55,730 bases of DNA from an uncultured Prevotellaceae bacterium (lineage in GTDB: Bacteria; Bacteroidota; Bacteroidia; Bacteroidales; Bacteroidaceae): positions 1-55,730 of the forward strand of contig CACYNE010000015.1 of NCBI GenBank assembly GCA_902775605.1. The letters run 5' to 3'. Made by a program: the position numbers and the translations under genes. This document shows positions 43,758 through 51,900 of the stretch, piece after piece (the stretch's first letter is position 1; every line of letters begins with the position of its first letter). A model generated the notes under the pieces. That model saw nothing but the letters and a program-made list of their open reading frames with translations, searched no databases and was not told where the DNA came from.

Positions 43758-45245
43758 ATGAAAAAACTATTATTATTACTGATGCCGTTTATGGCATTGA
43801 TGGGCTGCTCTTCCGGCGAGGAAGCTGCTTGCCCGGTGTTGAGTGTTGAAGGTGGTCAGATTCAAGGCATTAAGTGCGAGAATCCTGGCGTTTACGTTTA
43901 CAAAGGCATTCCCTATGCAGCACCTCCTATTGGTGACCTGCGTTGGAAAGAGCCTCAGCCCGTTGTGGCTTGGGACAGCGTGCGCCTGTGCGACAAGTTC
44001 GGCCATCCTGGCTATCAGTCAGTACACTATCCTGGTGGCTATACCACAGAATGGGGCTACGGCGACGAGGCTCCCTACAGTGAGGACTGCCTGTATCTGA
44101 ATGTCTATACCAAGGCTCCCGGTCAGGTGGATAAGAAACTGCCTGTGGCCTTATGGATTCATGGCGGTGGCTATCGTGAAGGCTGGGGTTCAGAGCCCGA
44201 GTTCGATGGCCAGGAGTGGGCTTCGAAGGATGTGGTGCTTGTCACCATCAACTATCGCCTGGGCATCTTCGGCTTCATGACCTATCCTGAGTTGTCGGCA
44301 GAGAGTCCCCATCAGGTGAGTGGCAACTATGGCATCCTTGACCAGATTCAGTCATTGAAATGGGTGAAAGAGAATATTGCCCAGTTTGGCGGTGACCCTG
44401 ACAACGTTACCATCTTTGGCCAGAGTGCTGGCGCTGGCAGCGTTCGTACGCTGTGCGAATCGCCATTGGCTCGTGGGCTGTTCCACAAAGCCGTTATTAT
44501 GAGTGGCGGTGGCATCAATGTGCCTGCTAAGGATGGTGATGAGGCCAAGCCTGCTACGCCAATGAATAAGTTCTTCAGCTATAATCCCACTCTGCAGGAG
44601 AGCGAGGCAGAGACCAAGATGGTGATGGACTGGGCAGGACTGAACAGTTTGGAGGATTTGCGCAAGGCATCAACAGAGTTGCTTTACAGCATCCCCCAAT
44701 TATATAATATGGTGAACAAGAGCGATGTGTTCCTGATGCAGCGTCCCATCGTTGATGGCTATGTGTCAAAGAAGAGCTTTGATGAGGCCACCCGTGAGGG
44801 TTCTATTGCCGATGTTCCCTATATGATTGGCTATACGCTGAACGATATGGGTAATATGTCTCCTGGCATTGCTGAGTTCTGCAAAGTGCGCCAGCAGCAG
44901 GGCAACAAGGCCTGGGCTTATGAGTTTGCCCGTCCGTTGCCCGATGATGGACAGCATCCTGAGGTGACCAATCGCCTGAAAGGTGCATTCCACTCTTCTG
45001 ACCTGTGGTTCGTCTTCAAGTCGCTGAAGCATTGCTGGCGTCCTTGGACCCAAGGTGACTGGGACCTGTCGGAGAAGATGCTGACCGCCTGGACCAACTT
45101 TGCCAAGTATAGTGATCCCAATGGCAAGGAGGGAGAGAGTCTGGGATGGACCACCTGCACAACAGAGTCCCCACAGTTCATGCTGTTCAAGTTGGACGAC
45201 AACGATGCAGAGCACTCAGAAATGGGCGAGCCTATCCTGCCATAA
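43758..45245 (+). CDS. Type-B carboxylesterase lipoprotein
   Basis: 495 residues. The lipobox is FMALMGC with Cys17, followed by SSGEEA. The carboxylesterase-B fold shows YKGIPYAAPPIGDLRWKEPQ, EDCLYLNVY, the oxyanion motif LWIHGGGY, NYRLGIFGF and nucleophile Ser223 in FGQSAGA. The catalytic His is probably in GAFHSSDLWFVF. Enzymes of this group in glycan loci can remove acetyl or other acyl groups from sugars, but the family is broad, so the substrate is open. It is the third gene after GH30 and GH8; a hairpin follows its stop. Confidence 0.88.
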   Translation: MKKLLLLLMPFMALMGCSSGEEAACPVLSVEGGQIQGIKCENPGVYVYKGIPYAAPPIGDLRWKEPQPVVAWDSVRLCDKFGHPGYQSVHYPGGYTTEWGYGDEAPYSEDCLYLNVYTKAPGQVDKKLPVALWIHGGGYREGWGSEPEFDGQEWASKDVVLVTINYRLGIFGFMTYPELSAESPHQVSGNYGILDQIQSLKWVKENIAQFGGDPDNVTIFGQSAGAGSVRTLCESPLARGLFHKAVIMSGGGINVPAKDGDEAKPATPMNKFFSYNPTLQESEAETKMVMDWAGLNSLEDLRKASTELLYSIPQLYNMVNKSDVFLMQRPIVDGYVSKKSFDEATREGSIADVPYMIGYTLNDMGNMSPGIAEFCKVRQQQGNKAWAYEFARPLPDDGQHPEVTNRLKGAFHSSDLWFVFKSLKHCWRPWTQGDWDLSEKMLTAWTNFAKYSDPNGKEGESLGWTTCTTESPQFMLFKLDDNDAEHSEMGEPILP

Positions 45246-45275
45246 TCCCCTGTATTAGAAAGGTCAACACATACG

Positions 45276-45310
45276 AAATATCCTGTCATTCGCTGAATGG
45301 CAGGATATTT
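45276..45310 (+). terminator. Terminator after the carboxylesterase gene
   Basis: AAATATCCTGTCATT at 45276-45290 pairs with AATGGCAGGATATTT at 45296-45310 (one G-U pair, 5-base loop). It separates the enzyme operon from the sensor genes. Confidence 0.85.
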
Positions 45311-45349
45311 TACTAATGTGTGAAAACTACAATAATTTTTTGGGTTTCT

Positions 45350-45381
45350 TTTGTTCATATCGGATATAATCACTATCTTTG
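45350..45381 (+). promoter_or_regulatory. Promoter of the sensor gene pair
   Basis: TTTG at 45350-45353, a 20-base spacer, then TATCTTTG at 45374-45381. The ATG of the first sensor is only nine bases after it, so the message would have little or no leader. Confidence 0.82.
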
Positions 45382-45390
45382 CATCTGCTT

Positions 45391-46863
45391 ATGAAGAAAT
45401 GGCCCTCTTTTATCCGTCAGTCGCTCTCAACTAAGTTGAGTCTTTGGTTGGTTGCGTTTGTGGCAGTCATCCTGGTGGCTGCTCTTTTTGTGATGTTTAT
45501 CTATGCACGCAGGGCAGTGAAGGCAGAGGCATTGGCTAAATCGGAAGCCGCTCTCGACGGCATGATGCAAAGCATCGACAATAGGTTGAGTGAGGTGGAA
45601 GTGGCTGCTAACAATACCTATTGGCGTGTTGAGCGTTCTATAGACAATCCAGTTGAATTACAGCATATTACCCGGAAGATGATGGAGGAGAACCCTTCTG
45701 TGGTAGGCTGTGCTGTTGCTTTGGATCCTGTGCTGTGGAAGGGAAAAGGAACGCAAACCATGTTCTGCTCCTATCGTGCAAAAGATTCTATTGGCGTCTC
45801 AGACCGTTTTGGCGAGAAGCCCTATACGGAACAAGATTGGTATGTGCGCCCTATGGCCACTTGTCAGACAGAGTGGAGTGACCCTACGATAGAACCCATC
45901 CGCGCTGGTTATCCCATCATGGGATATAGTATTCCTCTTCGCAAGAATGGCCGTGTGGTGGGCATCTTTGTCACCGCCATCTCTTTGGAGTGGTTGTCGC
46001 GTGTGGTTGAAGAGGCTCGTCCGTTCCCCAATACCCATTGCCAGCTCTTGAGTAAGAATGGTGACTTCATCATCCATCAAGACAGTACCCGCTTGTACGA
46101 TGGCAATATCCTTAAACAGTTGGAGAGCTATCCCGATGAGGCCTCTAAGGCCTTGGCCCATTCCATGTTGAATGGCGAAAGTGGTTGTATGTCCGTGAAT
46201 ATCTACGGCACCGACAGCTATGTGTTCTACAAGCCTTATAAGAATACAGGCTGGAGCATAGACGTTGTCTGTCCCAAGTCAGAAGTCTTTGCCACCTATA
46301 ATCGCCTGCAGAACTATGTCGTGCTGATTATTGTCGGCAGTCTACTGCTGTTGCTTGTCTATTGCTTTCATATCATCCATCTCTTGATGAAGCCCATCAG
46401 ATACCTAGATCGTTCTGCTCAGCGTCTGGCGTCAGGTCATTTTGACGAGCCGATAGCCGATAGCCTTCGCAAAGACGAGATTGGCGGATTGCAGCGTAGT
46501 TTCCGAGCCATGCAGTGTTCGCTGTCCAACTACCTCTCAGAGATTCATCAGCATTCCGATGTGCTTCAGGAACAGACAAAGGCTCTGAAGAAAGCCCGTG
46601 AGAAAGCCCGTAAGGCAGACCGCTTGAAGTCTTCGTTCATTCATAATATGACCGACCAACTGGTGGCACCCGTCAATGAGATTGCCTCCGCTGTGTCAGT
46701 CATCCGCGAGCATAACAACAATCTGGAGCAGATTGATGTGACCCAGTTGACAACAGGAATAGCCGATAATACGGCGAAAGTGACATCCCTGCTTGATCAA
46801 ATCATTGAAGTATCAGTAAACAGAACAGCTGTCGATAATGAAACTACCGTTCCGAATACATAG
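45391..46863 (+). CDS. Cache-domain sensor with degenerate, kinase-less output
   Basis: 490 residues from the ATG at 45391; a TTG further upstream lies inside the promoter. Membrane helix 1 is at about 15-38. A periplasmic double-Cache domain (about 45-305) has NPSVVGCAVALDPVLW, GYSIPLRKNGRVVGIFVTAI and GWSIDVVCPKSEVF. Helix 2 is at about 310-330, then a HAMP domain (MKPIRYLDRSAQRLASGHFD) and a coiled coil. The histidine-kinase dimerisation box reads SFIHNMTDQLVAPVNEI: the position of the phospho-accepting His holds Asp422. The protein ends after the dimerisation helices; no ATPase domain exists. It overlaps the next sensor, its paralogue, by 26 bases. It may act only as a partner that senses and modulates the complete kinase (inference). 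Confidence 0.88.
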   Translation: MKKWPSFIRQSLSTKLSLWLVAFVAVILVAALFVMFIYARRAVKAEALAKSEAALDGMMQSIDNRLSEVEVAANNTYWRVERSIDNPVELQHITRKMMEENPSVVGCAVALDPVLWKGKGTQTMFCSYRAKDSIGVSDRFGEKPYTEQDWYVRPMATCQTEWSDPTIEPIRAGYPIMGYSIPLRKNGRVVGIFVTAISLEWLSRVVEEARPFPNTHCQLLSKNGDFIIHQDSTRLYDGNILKQLESYPDEASKALAHSMLNGESGCMSVNIYGTDSYVFYKPYKNTGWSIDVVCPKSEVFATYNRLQNYVVLIIVGSLLLLLVYCFHIIHLLMKPIRYLDRSAQRLASGHFDEPIADSLRKDEIGGLQRSFRAMQCSLSNYLSEIHQHSDVLQEQTKALKKAREKARKADRLKSSFIHNMTDQLVAPVNEIASAVSVIREHNNNLEQIDVTQLTTGIADNTAKVTSLLDQIIEVSVNRTAVDNETTVPNT

Positions 46864-48643
46864 AAACCACTATTCCCTCTCCACGAAGATCTGTCTGATA
46901 TCACTCCCCTTTGTGATAGGCGTTTTCGTCTATGCCCTTGGCGATTTCTTTTTCCAGTCGCGACGTATCTTGCGTCAGGAAGCCGTAGAGCGTGCCCATT
47001 GTAAGTTAGAGAATACCGTTTCGTGTGTGACCAATTATATGATGGAGGTGGAAACGCTCTCCCGAAATATGAAGTGGCAGTTGCAGGAAGATCAGGCTCC
47101 CGACTCCCTTGAGGCTTTCTCGCGTCGTGCGCTCCAGACCAATCCCGATATCTTCGGTTGCACTATCACGATGAATCCAGATTCCTTCCCTCGTGGCATC
47201 GACACAGAAATGGCACAATGGATAGAGCCTTACGATGATGCGGCAGGTCCGCTGTCCTCACCCAAGGTTATCACATCCTATTGCGACCCCATCAGCAGTA
47301 ACGGCCATCTGGAGGGAGTCATTACCATCGATTTGTCACTCCAGTGGTTGTCCGAGGTCCTGTTGCGCGACAAGCCCTATGACCATGCCTATTGTGTGGT
47401 GTTGGGCAAGGATGGCAAGTTCCTGGTTCATCCCGACTCTACGAAATTGGGCAACAAGACCATCTTCGACGACAGAGACCCACTTACTCAGGCTGACATG
47501 ATTGCCCTGGGACACGAGATGATGGCGATGAAGAAAGGCTATATGCAGGTGACTATCAATGACGAGACCTGTTATGTGTTCTATCAGCCCATAGAGCACA
47601 CCAACTGGAGCATCGCCCTGATATGCCCTGAGAGTGATATCTTCTGCCGTTATAACCGATTGCTCTACATCCTAATTCCCTTGTTGGGTCTGGGTCTTGT
47701 CAGCATGTTCTTCTTCTGCCGAAAGATTGTGGCCTTCTTTATCAAACCGTTGGGCGTATTGGAACGGCAGACGTGTTATATCGCCGATGGACACTTTGAC
47801 AAGCCGCTCGAACGTAGTCGCCGTTCCGATGTGGTGGGACGCCTTCAGAACAGCTTTGTTACCATGCAGGAGTCGCTGTCTAATTATGTGCGCCACCTGG
47901 AGCGCGTCAATAGCGAGACCGCTACCCACAACGAGGAGTTGAAGCAGGCCAACCTCCTGGCAGCTGAGGCCGCCCAGCGTCAAACGGCCTTCCTGCAGGA
48001 TGTACTTCACCAGATTCGCACACCGTTGAACATCATTATGGGCTTTGTCCAGGTGCTGCGTGATGACTATACCATGATTTCCAGGGAAGAAGTGAGCCAG
48101 GTTACTGAGGCTATGCAGCACAACGCCAATATCATCACACGTATTGTTGACATGCTGATGGCGTCGTCGGCCATTGACAATCGCAAGAGTATTGAGAAGA
48201 ATGACGATGTGCGGTGTGTTGACCTCATTAGTGAGGCCGAGAGTGTGTTCAATGCCCGTACGCCCCATGTAGCCGACCTGCAGGTGGAGTCACATGTGGA
48301 CGAGAGCCTGACGCTCCGTACCCATAAGGAATACCTGATGAAGATTATCCACGAACTTCTGTTCAATGCCAAGAAGTTCACCACTAACGGACAAGTGTTG
48401 TTGCGTGTGAAGAAGAGCGGTAAGAAGTTGCAGTTTATCGTTGAGGACAAGGGTCCCGGCATTCCTTTGGTTTATCGCAAACGCCTGTTCACACAGTTCT
48501 CAAAGATAAACAGCTTCTCCGTAGGTCTTGGTTTGGGCTTGTCCATCTCCAAGCAGTTCTCCGTCCTGTTGGGAGGAGACCTGTGGCTTGATGACAGCTA
48601 TGAAGATGGAGCCCGATTCGTATTGGAGATTCCCGTTAAGTAG
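46838..48643 (+). CDS. Cache-domain sensor histidine kinase
   Basis: 601 residues, inner membrane. Helix 1 lies at about 19-44, followed by a double-Cache periplasmic domain (GCTITMNPDSFP, LEGVITIDLSLQWLSEVL, NWSIALICPESDIF), helix 2 at about 270-292, HAMP (IKPLGVLERQTCYIADGHFD) and a coiled coil. The dimerisation box LHQIRTPLNII has the phospho-accepting His391. The ATPase domain is complete: N box HELLFNAKKF, G1 EDKGPGIP, F box FTQFSKINSF and G2 GLGLGLSI. No receiver or DNA-binding domain is attached and no response regulator gene is adjacent. It shares domain order and sequence with the upstream sensor. Position between xylan enzyme genes suggests a glycan-related signal, unproven. Its 3' end overlaps pflA (convergent) by eight bases. 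Confidence 0.9.
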   Translation: MKLPFRIHRNHYSLSTKICLISLPFVIGVFVYALGDFFFQSRRILRQEAVERAHCKLENTVSCVTNYMMEVETLSRNMKWQLQEDQAPDSLEAFSRRALQTNPDIFGCTITMNPDSFPRGIDTEMAQWIEPYDDAAGPLSSPKVITSYCDPISSNGHLEGVITIDLSLQWLSEVLLRDKPYDHAYCVVLGKDGKFLVHPDSTKLGNKTIFDDRDPLTQADMIALGHEMMAMKKGYMQVTINDETCYVFYQPIEHTNWSIALICPESDIFCRYNRLLYILIPLLGLGLVSMFFFCRKIVAFFIKPLGVLERQTCYIADGHFDKPLERSRRSDVVGRLQNSFVTMQESLSNYVRHLERVNSETATHNEELKQANLLAAEAAQRQTAFLQDVLHQIRTPLNIIMGFVQVLRDDYTMISREEVSQVTEAMQHNANIITRIVDMLMASSAIDNRKSIEKNDDVRCVDLISEAESVFNARTPHVADLQVESHVDESLTLRTHKEYLMKIIHELLFNAKKFTTNGQVLLRVKKSGKKLQFIVEDKGPGIPLVYRKRLFTQFSKINSFSVGLGLGLSISKQFSVLLGGDLWLDDSYEDGARFVLEIPVK

Positions 48644-49367
48644 TTAGAATCTCGCGTGCTCGTGCCACCTGTTCGTTGGTTGGCGTGGGAACATCCTCCA
48701 GAGAGTAGGGGATACCCAGCTGCTTCCACTTAAAGGTGCCCAGTGTGTGATAGGGCAGCACTTCCACTTTCTTGATGTTTTTCAGCGTGTCGAGCGTCTG
48801 ACGCAATTGTTTCAGTTGCTCCTCATCGTCGGTGATACCAGGCACCAGTACGTGACGAATCCATACCGGTTTCTCGATGTCCGACAGATAACGTGCGCAA
48901 TCCAGGATGTTTTCGTTGCTGTGACCCGTCAGCCAGCGATGCTTCTCGCTGTCAATGTGCTTGATGTCGAGCAGTACTAGGTCGGTGCTTTTCATCAGTC
49001 TCTCGAATTTCGAAAAGAAAGGCTCTTCACGGGTAAAGGGCTGTGCAGCAGTGTCCAGACAAGTGTTGATGCCTCGGCGGTGCGCCTCCTCAAACAAGTC
49101 AATCAGAAAGTCAATCTGCAGCAGTGCCTCGCCTCCGCTAACGGTGATGCCGCCTTCCGGTCCCCAGTAGCTGCGATATCGCTCTGCCTTGTTGAGGAGT
49201 TCATCGACGGTGGTGGGTTCTCCGGAATTGCCACTTTTCCAGGTATCCGGGTTGTGGCAGTATCGGCAGCGCATGTGGCAGCCCTGCAGGAAAATAAGGA
49301 ACCGAATCCCTGGCCCGTCAACGGAGCCGAAGGATTCGGTTGAATGAATATAACCTTTGCTAGTCAT
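48636..49367 (-). CDS. pflA: Pyruvate formate-lyase activating enzyme
   Basis: 243 residues, cytoplasmic radical-SAM enzyme. The iron-sulfur motif CHMRCRYC (Cys30, Cys34, Cys37) and the typical start STESFGSVDGPGIRFLIFLQ fit PflA. Later ITVSGGEALLQ is the usual SAM-binding motif and LGIPYSLEDVPTP a common C-terminal segment. It places the glycyl radical on PflB under anoxic conditions. It follows pflB after 28 bases on the same strand, the common order. A 9-bp CTAGT repeat covers the spacer and its first codons. Confidence 0.95.
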   Translation of the reverse strand: MTSKGYIHSTESFGSVDGPGIRFLIFLQGCHMRCRYCHNPDTWKSGNSGEPTTVDELLNKAERYRSYWGPEGGITVSGGEALLQIDFLIDLFEEAHRRGINTCLDTAAQPFTREEPFFSKFERLMKSTDLVLLDIKHIDSEKHRWLTGHSNENILDCARYLSDIEKPVWIRHVLVPGITDDEEQLKQLRQTLDTLKNIKKVEVLPYHTLGTFKWKQLGIPYSLEDVPTPTNEQVARAREILTT

Positions 49368-49391
49368 ACTAGTCTATCTAGTTTTCCTAGT
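49360..49391 (+). repeat. 9-bp periodic CTAGT repeat between pflB and pflA
   Basis: CTAGT begins at 49360, 49369, 49378 and 49387, each nine bases apart. The first unit overlaps codons 2-3 of pflA; the rest lie in the 28-base spacer. Same period and core as the repeat in the subtilisin gene. Confidence 0.92.
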
Positions 49392-49395
49392 TTGA

Positions 49396-51654
49396 TTACA
49401 GAGATTCGTGTGCCTGACGTGCAATCACATCCTCCTGCTGCTCACGAGTTAGGTCGATGAACTTCACGGCGTAGCCAGATACACGGATGGTGAAGTTAGC
49501 GTACTCGGGCTTCTCAGGATGCTCCATAGCGTCGCGCAGCTTGTCAACACCAAACACGTTCACGTTCAGGTGGTGAGCACCACGGCTGAAGTAACCGTCC
49601 ATCACGCGAACCAGTGTGGTAGCGCGCTCCTCATCATCGTGACCCAGAGTGTTGGGGCTGATGGTCTGAGTGTTAGAGATACCATCGAGTGCATACTCGT
49701 AAGGCAGCTTAGCCACTGAGTTCAGTGAAGCCAGCAGACCGTTCTTCTCAGCACCGTAGCTGGGGTTAGCACCAGGAGACAGAGGAGTACCGGCACGGCG
49801 TCCGTCGGGCAGGTTGCCTGTATATTTACCATAAACCACGTTAGAGGTGATGGTCAGGATAGAGCAGGTAGGAGTAGCGTTACGATAGGTAGCGTGCTTG
49901 CGGATCTTCTTCACGAAGGTCTTGAGCAGCCATACAGCAATTTCGTCGGCGCGATCGTCATCGTTACCGTAGCGGGGGAAGTCACCCTCAGCCACATAGT
50001 CCACGTTGAATCCCTCTTCGTCGCGAATCATCTTCACCTTGGCATATTTCACAGCCGAGATTGAGTCAACCACGTGTGAGAAACCTGCGATACCAGTAGC
50101 GAATGTACGACGTACGTTGGTGTCGATGAGAGCCATCTCAGCAGCCTCATAGAAATACTTGTCGTGCATGTAGTGAATCAGGTTCAGGGTGTTCACATAG
50201 ACGCCAGCCAGCCAGTCCATAGCCTGGTCGAAGCGAGGAGCGAGCTCTTCCCATGTGAGGTACTCGTCCTTGATGGGGCGGAAGCCGGGAGCCACCTGCT
50301 CACGAGTCTTGGCGTCAACACCACCGTTACAAGCATAGAGGAAGCACTTTGCCAGGTTGGCACGTGCACCGAAGAACTGCATCTCCTTACCAGTCTGAGT
50401 AGCGCTCACGCAGCAGCAGATGCTGTAGTCGTCGCCCCATACAGGACGCATCACCTCGTCGTTCTCATACTGAATAGAGCTGGTCTTCACCGAGATCATG
50501 GCAGCATACTTCTTAAAGTTGTCTGTCAGGCGGGGAGAGTAGAGCACAGTGAGGTTAGGCTCGGGTGAGGGACCCATGTTCTCCAGTGTGTGGAGGAAAC
50601 GGTAGTCGTTCTTGGTCACCATGTGACGGCCGTCCATACCCATACCACCTACTTCGAGGGTAGCCCATACGGGGTCGCCAGAGAAGAGCTGGTTGTAAGA
50701 GGGGATACGAGCGAACTTCACCATGCGGAACTTCATCACCAGGTGGTCGATGAGCTCCTGAGCCTCGGCCTCAGTCAGTGTACCCTCTTCCAGGTCACGA
50801 TTGATATAGATATCGAGGAAGGTAGATACACGACCCACTGACATAGCAGCACCGTTCTGAGTCTTGATGGCAGCCAGGTAGCCGAAGTACAGCCACTGCA
50901 CAGCCTCGCGGGCGTTGCTGGCGGGCTGAGAGATGTCGAAGCCGTAGATCTGAGCCATAGCCTTCATCTCCTTCAGTGCCTTGATCTGCATAGAGATCTC
51001 CTCACGCTGACGGATGATGTCGTCGCTCATCACGCCACAGCCGCAGTTGCGCTTGTCAACCTCCTTCTCAGCGATGATGAAGTCGATACCATACAGGGCC
51101 ACACGACGATAGTCACCTACGATACGGCCGCGGCCATAAGTATCGGGCAGACCGGTGAGGATGTGGTTGTGACGCACGTGCATCATCTCCTCGGTGTAGG
51201 CATCAAACACGCCATCGTTGTGGGTCTTGCAATATTTTGTAAAAATCTCGTGCAGTTTCTCTGAAGGCTGGTAGCCATAAGTTGTGCAAGCCTGCTCAGC
51301 CATCTTGATGCCACCGAAGGGCATGAAGGCACGCTTCAGGGGTTTGTCGGTCTGCAGACCAACCACCTTTTCCAGGTCCTTCTTATTTTCGTCGATATAG
51401 GCAGGGCCATAAGCGGTCATGCTTGAGACGATTTCTGTCTCCATGTCGAGCACACCACCCTTGGCACGCTCTTCTTTCTGCAACTCCTGCAGACGTCCCC
51501 ACAAAGTGTTGGTGGCATCAGTAGGTCCGGCCAGGAAAGACTCGTCGCCTTCGTAAGCCGTGTAGTTGTTCTGAATAAAGTCTCTGAGATTGACCTCTTC
51601 GGTCCACTTGGTTCCTTTAAAACCACGCCATTCGTTACGCATACAATACTTCAA
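49396..51654 (-). CDS. pflB: Formate acetyltransferase (pyruvate formate-lyase)
   Basis: 752 residues from the ATG at 51654; ATG 51642 ([10 protein letters not shown]) is also plausible. It converts pyruvate and CoA to acetyl-CoA and formate in anaerobic fermentation. The active-site cysteines lie in [11 protein letters not shown]: Cys414-Cys415 match the usual CysCys pair, and Cys413 is an extra one. The glycyl radical is Gly727 in RVSGYAVKF near the end. Length is normal for the family. It is followed by its activase gene pflA. A minus-strand -7 element about 52 bases upstream fits the start region. Confidence 0.97.
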   Translation of the reverse strand: MKYCMRNEWRGFKGTKWTEEVNLRDFIQNNYTAYEGDESFLAGPTDATNTLWGRLQELQKEERAKGGVLDMETEIVSSMTAYGPAYIDENKKDLEKVVGLQTDKPLKRAFMPFGGIKMAEQACTTYGYQPSEKLHEIFTKYCKTHNDGVFDAYTEEMMHVRHNHILTGLPDTYGRGRIVGDYRRVALYGIDFIIAEKEVDKRNCGCGVMSDDIIRQREEISMQIKALKEMKAMAQIYGFDISQPASNAREAVQWLYFGYLAAIKTQNGAAMSVGRVSTFLDIYINRDLEEGTLTEAEAQELIDHLVMKFRMVKFARIPSYNQLFSGDPVWATLEVGGMGMDGRHMVTKNDYRFLHTLENMGPSPEPNLTVLYSPRLTDNFKKYAAMISVKTSSIQYENDEVMRPVWGDDYSICCCVSATQTGKEMQFFGARANLAKCFLYACNGGVDAKTREQVAPGFRPIKDEYLTWEELAPRFDQAMDWLAGVYVNTLNLIHYMHDKYFYEAAEMALIDTNVRRTFATGIAGFSHVVDSISAVKYAKVKMIRDEEGFNVDYVAEGDFPRYGNDDDRADEIAVWLLKTFVKKIRKHATYRNATPTCSILTITSNVVYGKYTGNLPDGRRAGTPLSPGANPSYGAEKNGLLASLNSVAKLPYEYALDGISNTQTISPNTLGHDDEERATTLVRVMDGYFSRGAHHLNVNVFGVDKLRDAMEHPEKPEYANFTIRVSGYAVKFIDLTREQQEDVIARQAHESL

Positions 51655-51705
51655 ATTTTATACTTGTGTGTAAATAAATAATACCTATTGCAAAATTTTC
51701 GGCTG

Positions 51706-51733
51706 CAAAGGTACTATTTTTTTGCCAAATACG
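51706..51733 (-). promoter_or_regulatory. -7 element of pflB
   Basis: The minus strand reads TACCTTTG at 51713-51706. A GTTG (one mismatch to TTTG) lies 20 bases further upstream, at 51734-51737. Between divergent pflB and GH97 genes. Confidence 0.55.
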
Positions 51734-51841
51734 CAACTTTTTTGTTCAACAATCTACTATTTTTATGAATTAATTACATATTGATAATCTGAGATTTAAA
51801 TGACCTGTAATAGGATAAAAATGACATTCGGAGGGCTCTTT

Positions 51842-51872
51842 TTTGCTAAAAGAAATTTTTTTCGTATCTTTG
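51842..51872 (+). promoter_or_regulatory. Promoter of the GH97-GH98 operon
   Basis: TTTG at 51842-51845, a 19-base spacer, TATCTTTG at 51865-51872, then 28 bases to the ATG at 51901. A full match to the Bacteroidota pattern. Confidence 0.82.
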
Positions 51873-51900
51873 CACGCAAAATGTAAGTAAAATAAGGAAA

